Positions 50,813 to 58,738 of a stretch of DNA of 64,000 nucleotides are shown piece after piece. The position numbers were made by a program, and so were the translations under genes. The notes below the pieces were generated by a model. That model was not told the origin of the DNA. It saw nothing but the letters and a program-made list of their open reading frames with translations, and did no database searches. Position 1 is the first letter of the stretch; the number at the start of each line of letters is the position of its first letter. The stretch covers positions 183,213-247,212 of the forward strand of contig JAFGUC010000043.1 in assembly GCA_016938695.1 (NCBI GenBank), in the 5' to 3' direction. The DNA is from Candidatus Woesearchaeota archaeon (GTDB lineage: Archaea; Nanobdellota; Nanobdellia; Woesearchaeales; JAFGUC01).

Positions 50813-51628
50813 ATGACTAATTTTTTATCTAATTTTTTACTCTCTTTGGATCCTTTCATTAGCATATTTTTAGTTAGTTTATTCATTTCTTTATTATCTA
50901 CTTTAGCTTTCAAGTTTTTTACAAATCAAAAAGAAATGAAACGTCTTCGTGATGAAGCTAAAGAGCATCAAAATAAAGCTAAAGAACACCAAAAAAAAGG
51001 TAATCAAAGTGAAATGCTTCGAGAACAACAAGAAGCAATGGATTTGAGTATGCAAACATTCAAGCACTCAATGAAACCAAGTTTGATTACAATGCTTCCA
51101 ATAATTTTTATTTTTGGTTGGATGAATGTTAATATGGCTTTCATGAATATTGAGCCTTCAGCAGATTTTTCTGTTTTTGCAGTGTTTGATGAAATTGGTG
51201 GAACTGTTCTAATGGAGATTCCAGATGAATTGACATTATTGACAAATGCTTCTCAAGATGTTAAAGCAATTCAACTAACTGATGACGCTCGTGATACTCT
51301 TATCGATAAAAATCGTGCATTATCTGACATCAAGAAAAAAGATTCTTATAACGTAGCTATTTGGCGTTTAAATGGGCCTGCAGGTACATACAACTTAACA
51401 ATACATTACGATAATTTAACTGTGACAAAAGATCTGATTATTTCTGAAACAAGACATTATGCAAATCCAGTCAAGGTTGTAAAATCATTTGGAATGCATT
51501 CCATAATAATTGGTAATGAACGAATTATATTCAACGTTTTGGGATTGAAAATAGGTTGGTTAGGAACTTATATTATTCTGTCTTTAGTATTTGGAAATGT
51601 TTTGAGAAAGTTATTGAAGGTTGCTTAA
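50813..51628 (+). CDS. DUF106/EMC3-like membrane insertase (archaeal YidC homolog)
   Basis: 271 residues: a first membrane helix (about 13-33), a charged coiled coil (R-L-R-D-E-A-K-E-H-Q-N-K-A-K-E-H-Q-K, about 40-75), helix two (about 90-107) and a C-terminal helix (about 248-262). Between helices two and three is an extracytoplasmic beta domain of about 110 residues. This matches archaeal DUF106 proteins, relatives of EMC3, TMCO1 and YidC that insert membrane proteins. It follows SecY by five bases, so translocase and insertase are co-expressed; adk, often placed between them, is absent. Confidence 0.85.
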   Translation: MTNFLSNFLLSLDPFISIFLVSLFISLLSTLAFKFFTNQKEMKRLRDEAKEHQNKAKEHQKKGNQSEMLREQQEAMDLSMQTFKHSMKPSLITMLPIIFIFGWMNVNMAFMNIEPSADFSVFAVFDEIGGTVLMEIPDELTLLTNASQDVKAIQLTDDARDTLIDKNRALSDIKKKDSYNVAIWRLNGPAGTYNLTIHYDNLTVTKDLIISETRHYANPVKVVKSFGMHSIIIGNERIIFNVLGLKIGWLGTYIILSLVFGNVLRKLLKVA

Positions 51629-51636
51629 AAAGTTAA

Positions 51637-52104
51637 TTATTCAAAAATAGATATTTTTTGTCTATTTTGTACTCCATCACATTTTAAACAATGCAAATTT
51701 GTTTTGAACAATTTCTTCGCATCTGTATGTTCTCTGCTAACTTTCAATTTAGGAGAACGTGGTTTTGTGACAACAATTCCATATATTATTGATTTGGGTG
51801 AAAGATTCTCTTTAATCAAACCGTAGGTATTAACTATTTGTGAAAGAGCTTTTTTTTCATCTCGACCTTTTAATTCCAAAAGAATAATGTGATTTGTATT
51901 TGTATAAATAATTCTGTCGCATCTCTCTTCATTTTCAGAAGATCGTTCAGGACAGGAATCAAATTCACACGAATTAATTATTAAATTCTTGTCATTTTCC
52001 AAATAATATTTTGTTTTAGAATTTGCTTTTCGATCAACAAAAAGAGTTATTTTTTTTGCATGATTTTCATGTTTACTGCATTTTGATTTACTATTACAAT
52101 TCAA
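51637..52104 (-). CDS. PD-(D/E)XK-nuclease-like protein with Cys/His motif
   Basis: 155 residues. C-D-R-I-I-Y at 62-67 and L-L-E-L-K-G at 75-80 give D63, E77 and K79, the D...ExK core of PD-(D/E)XK nucleases; Q89 follows on the next helix. Cysteines and histidines cluster at the N-terminus (C3, C9, H12, H15), at C46/C51, and at C139-x-x-C142, suggesting zinc binding. The start is TTG, five bases after a strong AGGTG overlapping the stop of the ATPase gene, so the two are translationally linked. A role as the effector nuclease of a two-gene defence-type system is inferred. Confidence 0.55.
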   Translation of the reverse strand: MNCNSKSKCSKHENHAKKITLFVDRKANSKTKYYLENDKNLIINSCEFDSCPERSSENEERCDRIIYTNTNHIILLELKGRDEKKALSQIVNTYGLIKENLSPKSIIYGIVVTKPRSPKLKVSREHTDAKKLFKTNLHCLKCDGVQNRQKISIFE

Positions 52105-52112
52105 AAAATCAC

Positions 52113-53351
52113 CTAATCGTCAAATTTAACAAGTTTATCGTGCAAGTCCGATTCATCATCTGATGTTGCATCTATATAATCATAGTTTATGAAATCTTTT
52201 TCAATGACATCAATAATTTTTCCATCTTTAGTAAAGAACGCATTAAGTTGTTTGGGATGTATTATTAATTTTTCATCTAAAACCTTTTTTAGTTCTTCTT
52301 TTTTTGTAATGCTAATCTTTTCCATTAAATTTCCTGCATAAAGTAGGTTATTTGTTTTTTGTAATAAATATGGACTATGAGTTGTGATTAAAACTTTGTT
52401 ACCTTTGATATTAATAAATAACACAAATAACTCTAAAATTTTCGATTGAGCATCAGTATATAAGTGTGATTCGGGCTCTTCACATAGAACTATATATTTT
52501 ATTCGTTCTCTATAATACATAAAGAATTTTAATAAATGCAAAACTAAACTTGATTCCCTTTGGCCTGATGATGCTGATGCTAAATCAATTTCTTTTCCAT
52601 TATTAAATACTATTTTGTATTTATCTTGTTTTACAAGAAATTCTCCTTTCAGTATGTTCTTAATTCTATCATTTGTAAGTGCAAATAAATTTCCATCATT
52701 TTTAAATTCTTTATCTAAATCAATATATGATTTAACAAATCTTTTTGTTATAAGCTTAATGTAATAACTAAAAGAATTAACAATTTTATCTTCTTTCAAA
52801 CTTAGATTTGCTACATCTAAAAATTGGCTACGATCTGCTGGAATAAATACAACATCTTTATCTAAATCAAAAATTTTTTGAAATTGTCTATATTTTGTTC
52901 CTACAAGAGTTTGAATCTCACTTACACCAATATCTTCACTATTATGAATTGTATTTTTAAAAAAAGCGTATTCTTCTTTTAAATTATTCTCTAACTCATA
53001 GGAAAATGATATACTTATTTTTTTTAAATTTTTTATCTTTATTTCATAAGATTTGTTATTCGAAATTGAATAAATAAGTTTAGTATTTTTATTAATGAAA
53101 CACAAGTCAAATAGTTGAAAGAATTCTTGAGTTAAAACATCTTCAATGGCTTCTAAATAAGTTCGATTTTTTTTACTTTCAAAATCAAGAAATGCTTGAA
53201 GAACAAAGTCTTTCATCATCAAAAGAAAGTATGTTGCTTTGAGTATTGTGCTTTTACCTGATGCTTGTGAACCTGTAATAATAGTTATGTCTTTTAAATC
53301 AAATTCAGCATTTTCAATGGGACCTAATGACGAGATACTTATTTTGTGCAT
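52113..53351 (-). CDS. OLD/AAA_21-like ABC-type ATPase
   Basis: 412 residues. Walker A G-S-Q-A-S-G-K-S at 27-34 right after an N-terminal beta sheet, an ABC-signature-like S-A-S-S-G-Q-R-E (about 260-267), Walker B I-V-L-C-E-E-P-E-S-H-L, and an H-loop T-T-H-S-P-Y-L-L. The insert between Walker A and signature is helical. Such overcoming-lysogenization-defect (OLD)-like ATPases pair with nucleases or Toprim proteins in antiphage systems such as Gabija, Septu or PARIS. No Toprim domain is fused here; the neighbour is a small nuclease-like protein. A TATA-like TTTAAATATT upstream gives its own promoter. Confidence 0.8.
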   Translation of the reverse strand: MHKISISSLGPIENAEFDLKDITIITGSQASGKSTILKATYFLLMMKDFVLQAFLDFESKKNRTYLEAIEDVLTQEFFQLFDLCFINKNTKLIYSISNNKSYEIKIKNLKKISISFSYELENNLKEEYAFFKNTIHNSEDIGVSEIQTLVGTKYRQFQKIFDLDKDVVFIPADRSQFLDVANLSLKEDKIVNSFSYYIKLITKRFVKSYIDLDKEFKNDGNLFALTNDRIKNILKGEFLVKQDKYKIVFNNGKEIDLASASSGQRESSLVLHLLKFFMYYRERIKYIVLCEEPESHLYTDAQSKILELFVLFINIKGNKVLITTHSPYLLQKTNNLLYAGNLMEKISITKKEELKKVLDEKLIIHPKQLNAFFTKDGKIIDVIEKDFINYDYIDATSDDESDLHDKLVKFDD

Positions 53352-53414
53352 ATAATCTATTTATTTAGTGAATATTTAAATTTTATGCACTTTTTGTGGC
53401 GATATCAACCAAAA

Positions 53415-53472
53415 CTTTTATAAACCCCACCCATTTCAACCCATTAAATAATATACTTTGGAGATATAAAAA
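53415..53472 (+). promoter_or_regulatory. Promoter and RBS of the L34e gene
   Basis: TATA box CTTTTATAAA (53415-53424), about 48 bases before the ATG, and a Shine-Dalgarno GGAG (53460-53463). The ATPase-nuclease insertion separates L34e from DUF106, and this promoter restarts transcription. Confidence 0.6.
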
Positions 53473-53745
53473 ATGGTTCAGGGATCCAGAAAGTCAAGAA
53501 CTATGAGAAGAGTGCACAGAAAAGTAACTAGTGGTTCCAAAGTAGTCTATGAGCTAAGAAAGCCTTCAAGACCAATCTGCGGTAATTGCGGAGCAGTCTT
53601 AAACGGAGTTCCTCACGAACGACCAAAGGCTATGCAAAAGCTTCCAAAGACTCAAAAAAGACCACAACGACCTTTTGGCGGTGTACTTTGCTCAAGATGC
53701 CATAGAGATTTGGTATTGCTTGAAGCCCGGGACAACAACGAGTAA
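53473..53745 (+). CDS. rpl34e: 50S ribosomal protein L34e (eL34)
   Basis: 90 residues: S-R-T-M-R-R-V-H-R-K-V at the N-terminus and a zinc ribbon C-G-N-C-G-A...C-S-R-C-H-R. Archaeal/eukaryotic protein. In many archaea cmk and L14e follow; here cmk is missing and about 110 bases of structured sequence precede L14e. Confidence 0.95.
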   Translation: MVQGSRKSRTMRRVHRKVTSGSKVVYELRKPSRPICGNCGAVLNGVPHERPKAMQKLPKTQKRPQRPFGGVLCSRCHRDLVLLEARDNNE

Positions 53746-53856
53746 ATCTCATTTGATTGAATATGAAGCTGTTATGGCGACAAACAGTGGATGAGGTTGA
53801 ATGGAGGTTAGGAGTTTACGGATTTCTAATCTTACAATAATACACGAGGAAAAAAA
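53746..53856 (+). promoter_or_regulatory. Structured spacer before L14e, with a 25-codon ORF
   Basis: Two stems can form: CTGTT/AACAG (53769-53787 region) and GGTTAGGA with TTCTAATC (about 53807-53814 and 53824-53831), the second with two G-U pairs. A small frame runs from ATG 53763 to TAA 53840 (MKLLWRQTVDEVEWRLGVYG and five more residues). Either an RNA leader or a short peptide is possible. GAGG (53845-53849) is the RBS for L14e. Confidence 0.4.
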
Positions 53857-54213
53857 ATGGTACTAGAAATAGGACGTGTATGCGTTAAGCTTGCTGGTAG
53901 AGATGCGGGACTTAAATGTGTTATTGTAAAGAATCTTGACAATAACTACGTACTTGTCGACGGACAAACTAGAAGACGAAAAGTCAACAAGGCTCATTTG
54001 GAACCTCTAGCATTAACAATTAAGATTTCAGAAGATGCATCTAACACAGATGTTGTAAAAGCATTATCTGAAAAAGGAATTGCATGTGAAGAGAAAAAAG
54101 CTAGCGAGAAAAAAGCTACTGAAAGACCAAAGAGACTTAAGGTTAAAAAGACTGTAAAAGAAGCACCTAAGAAAAAATCAGCACCAAAAAAGAAAAAAGG
54201 TGATGAAGAATGA
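53857..54213 (+). CDS. rpl14e: 50S ribosomal protein L14e (eL14)
   Basis: 118 residues. The KOW-like N-terminal domain (E-I-G-R-V-C-V-K-L-A-G-R-D-A-G and V-L-V-D-G) fills residues 1-75; the rest is a lysine-rich tail of low complexity. Overlaps the next gene by four bases. Confidence 0.93.
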   Translation: MVLEIGRVCVKLAGRDAGLKCVIVKNLDNNYVLVDGQTRRRKVNKAHLEPLALTIKISEDASNTDVVKALSEKGIACEEKKASEKKATERPKRLKVKKTVKEAPKKKSAPKKKKGDEE

Positions 54214-54404
54214 GTGTAGGAGTTCTTAGACGAGAAATAATCGTTAAAAACGGTCGAAATAGAAAACCTAGACCTAAAACTTTCAAAACTGAAGATGCAG
54301 CAAAAGCATACGCAGCAAAAGAAGGTCTAAAAGACTTTGTCATTCAAAATCTTAGAAACGAAGTAAGTACTAAAAACAAGTACAGAATTGTTTCCAAGAA
54401 TTAA
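54210..54404 (+). CDS. Small basic protein downstream of L14e, 64 aa
   Basis: Not recognised with confidence. It is basic, starts M-S-V-G-V-L-R-R-E-I and ends K-Y-R-I-V-S-K-N, with one likely helix (T-E-D-A-A-K-A-Y-A-A-K-E-G-L). The four-base ATGA overlap with L14e implies translational coupling, and a ribosome-associated role is plausible. Other archaea usually have truB here. The length and sequence do not fit L31e or L39e. Confidence 0.6.
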   Translation: MSVGVLRREIIVKNGRNRKPRPKTFKTEDAAKAYAAKEGLKDFVIQNLRNEVSTKNKYRIVSKN

Positions 54405-54470
54405 TTATTTTTTAATTAATTTTATATATTAGTTCTATAACATTTTTAATATGTTTAAGGTGCTTTTCTA
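54405..54470 (+). terminator. Terminator after the L14e pair and promoter of pheST
   Basis: A T-rich AATTATTTTTTAATTAATTT run follows the stop, then TATA-like TTATATATTAG (54422-54432) and a GGTG Shine-Dalgarno (54459-54462) before the PheS ATG at 54471. Confidence 0.5.
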
Positions 54471-55985
54471 ATGTCTATACTAGACCAATTGACAAATTTG
54501 GAATTAAAAGTCCTGCCTGTAATAGGCAAGGATACGCTAGTTACAGCTATAGTAGAAGAAACTAATCTAAAAGATATTGAAGTTATGAGAGCAGTTCAAT
54601 GGCTTTCAAATAAAAATTTAGTAACAATTCGCGAAGAAGTCAAAGAGTTAATTGATTTAGATAGTAACGGAAATGATTATGCTAAAAATGGTCTTCCAGA
54701 AAGACAACTTCTAATTAAGATAAAAGACGAAGCAAAAACAATCCAACAATTAGAAGCTCAAGGATTATCAAAAGAAGAAATTAATATCTCAATTGGTCAA
54801 CTAAAAAAGAAAGTAGCAATTAATTTAACTAAAACTCCCGATCTTACATTCGAAATAACTGCTCAAGGAAAAAAACTTCTAGAAAAAGAATCCTTAGAAG
54901 AACAATTTCTAAAACACAAATTTCCTTGTGAATTAAAAGATCTTAAACCAGAAGAATTATTTGCATACAAAGAACTTCTTTCAAGAAAACAAATAATTAA
55001 ACAAGACACAAAAAAATTAGTCTACGTTACAATTACTGAAGAAGGAAAAAGTATTGATACAAGTAATGTCAAAGAAAAAATTGACAAGTTAACACCAGCG
55101 ATGATTAAATCTGGTGCTTGGAAAAATAAAGAATTCCGTTCATTTGACATTGAAAGTAAAGTTCCAAAAGCATATCACGGAAAATCTCATTTCGTAAATC
55201 AAGCAATAAAATACATTAAACAAATCTGGCTTGAGATGGGCTTTGAAGAAATGACTGGTAATCACGTTCATACTGCGTTTAGAGATTTAGATGCACTTTT
55301 CGTTCCTCAAGATCATCCAGCTAGAGAGATGCAAGATACTTTTTATATTGCAGATCCAAAAGAAGGAACACTACCAACTGCATTGCACAAAAAAGTAAAA
55401 GCAATGCATGAGCATGGTGGCGACACAACATCAAAAGGATGGCAATGTAAATTTTCAGACGATATCGCAAAACAAAATTTACTTAGAACTCACACCACTG
55501 TTCTTTCAGCAGAAACAATTGCAAATCTGAAAATAGAACAACTACCAAAAAAATTCTTCGCAGTTGGAAAAGTTTATCGAAACGAAGCATTGGATTGGAA
55601 ACATTTATTTGAATTTCATCAAGTAGAAGGAATTGTAATTGACCCAAATGCAACATTAAAACATTTAATTGGGTACTTAACAGAATTCTACAATAAAATG
55701 GGATTTGAAAAAGTAAGAATTAGACCAGGTCACTTTCCATATACTGAACCAAGTTTAGAGGTTGAAGTATTTCACCCCGTTAAGAAACAGTGGGTTGAAT
55801 TAGGCGGTGCTGGAATTTTCAGACCAGAAGTTGTAATACCTTTGTTAGGAAAAGACGTTCCAGTTTTAGCGTGGGGTCAAGGAATGGAGCGAGGAATCGT
55901 CGAATATTTTAATTTCACTGATCTCAGAGATCTTTACAAGAATGATATTAAACAAATGCGGGAAATGAAATCCTATATGAAATAA
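54471..55985 (+). CDS. pheS: Phenylalanyl-tRNA synthetase alpha subunit
   Basis: 504 residues of archaeal/eukaryotic type: N-terminal winged-helix repeats (about 1-200), then the class II catalytic core with motif 2 V-G-K-V-Y-R-N-E-A-L-D and motif 3 G-Q-G-M-E-R-G-I, and the F-R-P-E-V aminoacyl site. It charges tRNA-Phe as a heterotetramer with PheT, encoded one base downstream. Confidence 0.97.
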   Translation: MSILDQLTNLELKVLPVIGKDTLVTAIVEETNLKDIEVMRAVQWLSNKNLVTIREEVKELIDLDSNGNDYAKNGLPERQLLIKIKDEAKTIQQLEAQGLSKEEINISIGQLKKKVAINLTKTPDLTFEITAQGKKLLEKESLEEQFLKHKFPCELKDLKPEELFAYKELLSRKQIIKQDTKKLVYVTITEEGKSIDTSNVKEKIDKLTPAMIKSGAWKNKEFRSFDIESKVPKAYHGKSHFVNQAIKYIKQIWLEMGFEEMTGNHVHTAFRDLDALFVPQDHPAREMQDTFYIADPKEGTLPTALHKKVKAMHEHGGDTTSKGWQCKFSDDIAKQNLLRTHTTVLSAETIANLKIEQLPKKFFAVGKVYRNEALDWKHLFEFHQVEGIVIDPNATLKHLIGYLTEFYNKMGFEKVRIRPGHFPYTEPSLEVEVFHPVKKQWVELGGAGIFRPEVVIPLLGKDVPVLAWGQGMERGIVEYFNFTDLRDLYKNDIKQMREMKSYMK

Positions 55986-55986
55986 A

Positions 55987-57654
55987 ATGCCATCAGTAAA
56001 ACTTAGCAAAAAAACTGTACTTGATTTAGTAGGAAAAAAACTTACAGATAAAGAATTGACTGAAAGAATTCCTATGTTAGGAACAGATTTAGATGAAGTA
56101 ACAGATACAGAAATCAGTGTAGAAATATTTCCAAATAGGCCAGACTTATTATCTGAGCAAGGTTTTGCAAGAGCACTTTCAAGTTTCTTAGGAATAAACA
56201 TTGGTCTTAGAAAATACGTAGCAAAGAAAAGTAATTATAAAATGATTATCGAATCATCTGTGAAAACAGTTAGACCTTATACTGCGTGTGCAGTTGTAAA
56301 AAATTTAAAATTCAACGATGAAAAAATCAAAGAGATAATTCAAATTCAAGAAAAGCTTCACGTAACATTCGGAAGAAATAGAAAACGTGCAGCAATTGGA
56401 ATTTATCCAATGGAGCACATTAAATTTCCAATTTACTTTAAAGCTGATGATCCAAATAAAATAAAATTTCAACCTTTAGAATATCCTAGAGAATTAACTG
56501 CATTGCAAATACTATCAATGCACCCAACAGGAAGAGACTACGGTCATTTGTTAGAAGGGTTAGATAAATTTCCATACTTTATTGATGCAAATAATAATAT
56601 TCTTTCACTTCCACCAGTAATTAACTCACACAATACTGGAAGAATAACAGATAACACTTCAGAAGTTTTTATAGAATGTTCTGGTTTTGAAAAACACGTA
56701 TTAAACAAATGTTTGAATATGATAGTCACTGCATTAGCAGATATGGGTGGAGAAATCTACGAAATAACTGTTGAAAACAAACATGAAAAATCAGAATACA
56801 TTTTACCAGATTTAAAGCCCGAAGAAATGACATTAAATTTAGAATACACAAACAAAGTATTAGGATTAAACCTAACAAAAACCCAAGCAAAAGAATGCTT
56901 AGAAAAAATGGGTTATGGCGTAACTAAAGATACTGTTTTAGTTCCTGCATACAGGTCTGATGTAATAGATAATATTGATTTAGTTGAAGATATTGCAATA
57001 GCATATGGTTTTGAAAATTTTGAACCAATAATTCCAAAAGTTTCAACAATTGGAAAAGAAGATCCTATTGAAATATTCAAGCAAAAAATACGAGAAGTTT
57101 TAGCTGGCTTTGGATTGTATGAAACAAAAACGTACAATATTAGTTCTTCAGCAATGCAGACAGAATACATGAACGTAGAAATTCCAATAATTAAATTAGC
57201 AAACTCATTAACAATTGATTTTGATTGTCTAAGGGCATGGGTAACACCATCATTAATGGCAATCTTAAAACAAAATAAAAGTTATGAATATCCACAAAGT
57301 TATTTTGACTTTGGACGAGTTTTTAAAAAAACTGGCGAAGGCGAAACAGGAATAACTGAAAGTGAGCGTTTATCTGTAGTATTATGTGGTCCTGATTTTG
57401 ATTTCACAAAAATTAAACAAATCTTGGATGCAATTTTTGTAGCATTAGGAAAAGAATATGATATGAAATCAACAAAACACGATTCATTCATTCCGGGTAG
57501 AGTGGGAAGAGTTTCTTACGAGAACAAAGAAATTGCATATATGGGTGAGATTCATCCACAAATATTAGAAAACTTTGAATTGGAAATGCCGGTTGCAGCT
57601 CTAGAACTAAACATTACTGATTTATTTGAATTAGTAAAAGAAGAATTCTATTAA
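55987..57654 (+). CDS. pheT: Phenylalanyl-tRNA synthetase beta subunit
   Basis: 555 residues, the compact archaeal form. The B3/B4 editing domain (about 80-260), B5 (I-P-K-V-S-T-I-G nearby) and the catalytic-like domain ending with F-I-P-G-R-V-G-R-V and M-G-E-I-H-P are present. It edits Tyr-tRNA-Phe and builds the heterotetramer. Same operon as pheS. Confidence 0.96.
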   Translation: MPSVKLSKKTVLDLVGKKLTDKELTERIPMLGTDLDEVTDTEISVEIFPNRPDLLSEQGFARALSSFLGINIGLRKYVAKKSNYKMIIESSVKTVRPYTACAVVKNLKFNDEKIKEIIQIQEKLHVTFGRNRKRAAIGIYPMEHIKFPIYFKADDPNKIKFQPLEYPRELTALQILSMHPTGRDYGHLLEGLDKFPYFIDANNNILSLPPVINSHNTGRITDNTSEVFIECSGFEKHVLNKCLNMIVTALADMGGEIYEITVENKHEKSEYILPDLKPEEMTLNLEYTNKVLGLNLTKTQAKECLEKMGYGVTKDTVLVPAYRSDVIDNIDLVEDIAIAYGFENFEPIIPKVSTIGKEDPIEIFKQKIREVLAGFGLYETKTYNISSSAMQTEYMNVEIPIIKLANSLTIDFDCLRAWVTPSLMAILKQNKSYEYPQSYFDFGRVFKKTGEGETGITESERLSVVLCGPDFDFTKIKQILDAIFVALGKEYDMKSTKHDSFIPGRVGRVSYENKEIAYMGEIHPQILENFELEMPVAALELNITDLFELVKEEFY

Positions 57655-57675
57655 AAAAAATTAAAATAAAAAAAG

Positions 57676-58494
57676 TTAATTTAACTTAACTTTTTCAAAA
57701 GGTTCCATATCGTTCCATGCAAGTTCAAATAATTCTTCTAATGCACTTGCAAAGAATGGTGTGTTAATCCAGATTCCAACATCATATGTAGGATGAACCT
57801 TCATATCATCAAGAACCATAAATACCATTTCTTTTTTATCGACGACTACAAACCTTGCGTTTGTTTTAGCATGTCTAACTTCGGCAACTTCAGATAAGTC
57901 TTTAGCAGCAGCCAAGTTTTCTTTTGTAATTGGAGCAGCAACTCTAACAATAACGCCTCGTTTTTTGACTTGTTCAATTACTGGTTTTAAACCTTCAACC
58001 TTTCTAATCAAACCTTGTGCAGTTGTCATAATTGTTACAGTATTTTCTGCACCACGAATTGTTAATTCAAGATGATTGTACAAGTTATGTCTTCCTTTAA
58101 GAGATGCTGAAAGTTCTGATGGTTCAACTAATTCAACACCTTGTGAGTGTAATGAATTTAATTCATCAATAATTTCTGTATCTTTAAGGTCATCTAATCT
58201 TGTAATTCTTTTTTTAGAATCTTGCTCAATATTTTTCTTTACTCTTTCAATAACTTCAGTTGGTGGAATTGCTATATACTTAATTGGTTTTCCCAATTTC
58301 ATTACAACAAAACCTTTCTTTTCCAAAGTTTCAAGAACATCGTAACATCTACTTCTTGGAACATTTGCAATGTCGGACAACTCTCCTGCTGTGGAGATTC
58401 CCCTGGATATAAGCGCAGTCCAGATTTTAACCTCGTATAGATTTAAGGCAAAATACCTCCTGAGCTTGCTAAGAAATTCTTCTTTGACAATCAT
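57676..58494 (-). CDS. TrmB-like transcription regulator 2
   Basis: 272 residues, closely related to the regulator at 14.1 kb over the whole length: N-terminal winged helix with V-P-R-S-R-C-Y-D-V-L, linker, and C-terminal effector domain with V-H-P-T-Y-D-V-G-I-W-I-N. It is divergent from pta-ackA and is the natural candidate to control acetate metabolism. The ATG has GAGGGGG eight bases upstream. Confidence 0.85.
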   Translation of the reverse strand: MIVKEEFLSKLRRYFALNLYEVKIWTALISRGISTAGELSDIANVPRSRCYDVLETLEKKGFVVMKLGKPIKYIAIPPTEVIERVKKNIEQDSKKRITRLDDLKDTEIIDELNSLHSQGVELVEPSELSASLKGRHNLYNHLELTIRGAENTVTIMTTAQGLIRKVEGLKPVIEQVKKRGVIVRVAAPITKENLAAAKDLSEVAEVRHAKTNARFVVVDKKEMVFMVLDDMKVHPTYDVGIWINTPFFASALEELFELAWNDMEPFEKVKLN

Positions 58495-58554
58495 TTTACA
58501 ACCCCCTCTTTTTTGTGTCTAACGGTGTGTTCGACAAGGAATAGAACTTATACT

Positions 58555-58588
58555 ACTTAATAAATGTTATGTTTTTTATTTATTGAGT
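58555..58588. promoter_or_regulatory. Inverted repeat in the trmB2-pta intergenic region
   Basis: ACTTAATAAAT (58555-58565) and ATTTATTGAGT (58578-58588) match in inverse orientation at ten of eleven positions around a 12-base spacer. It overlaps the likely TrmB2 promoter, so an operator is plausible. Confidence 0.45.
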
Positions 58589-58611
58589 AATGGTTAAAAC
58601 TTAGTCGATGG

Positions 58612-58718
58612 TAGTGATTGTTTGTCATCATTTTCAAGATTAAAAGATGATTCGTTTATTGTAATAGTGATTCTCGTCAAATTTTATTAAATATATACTC
58701 GGCGTAATCTTTAAATAG
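58612..58718 (+). promoter_or_regulatory. pta promoter with direct repeats
   Basis: Two copies of TAGTGATT (58612-58619, 58665-58672), each followed within a few bases by GTC, lie 53 bases apart, about five helical turns. The TATA box CTTTAAATAG (58709-58718) is 20-30 bases before the pta ATG at 58739. The repeats could be regulator sites. Confidence 0.45.
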
Positions 58719-58738
58719 TTTCAAAAAATTTTTTATGT

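Noticed and set aside
54210-54404. Assignment as ribosomal protein L31e or L39e
   Set aside because: The size is partly right, but no characteristic L31e or L39e segments are seen.
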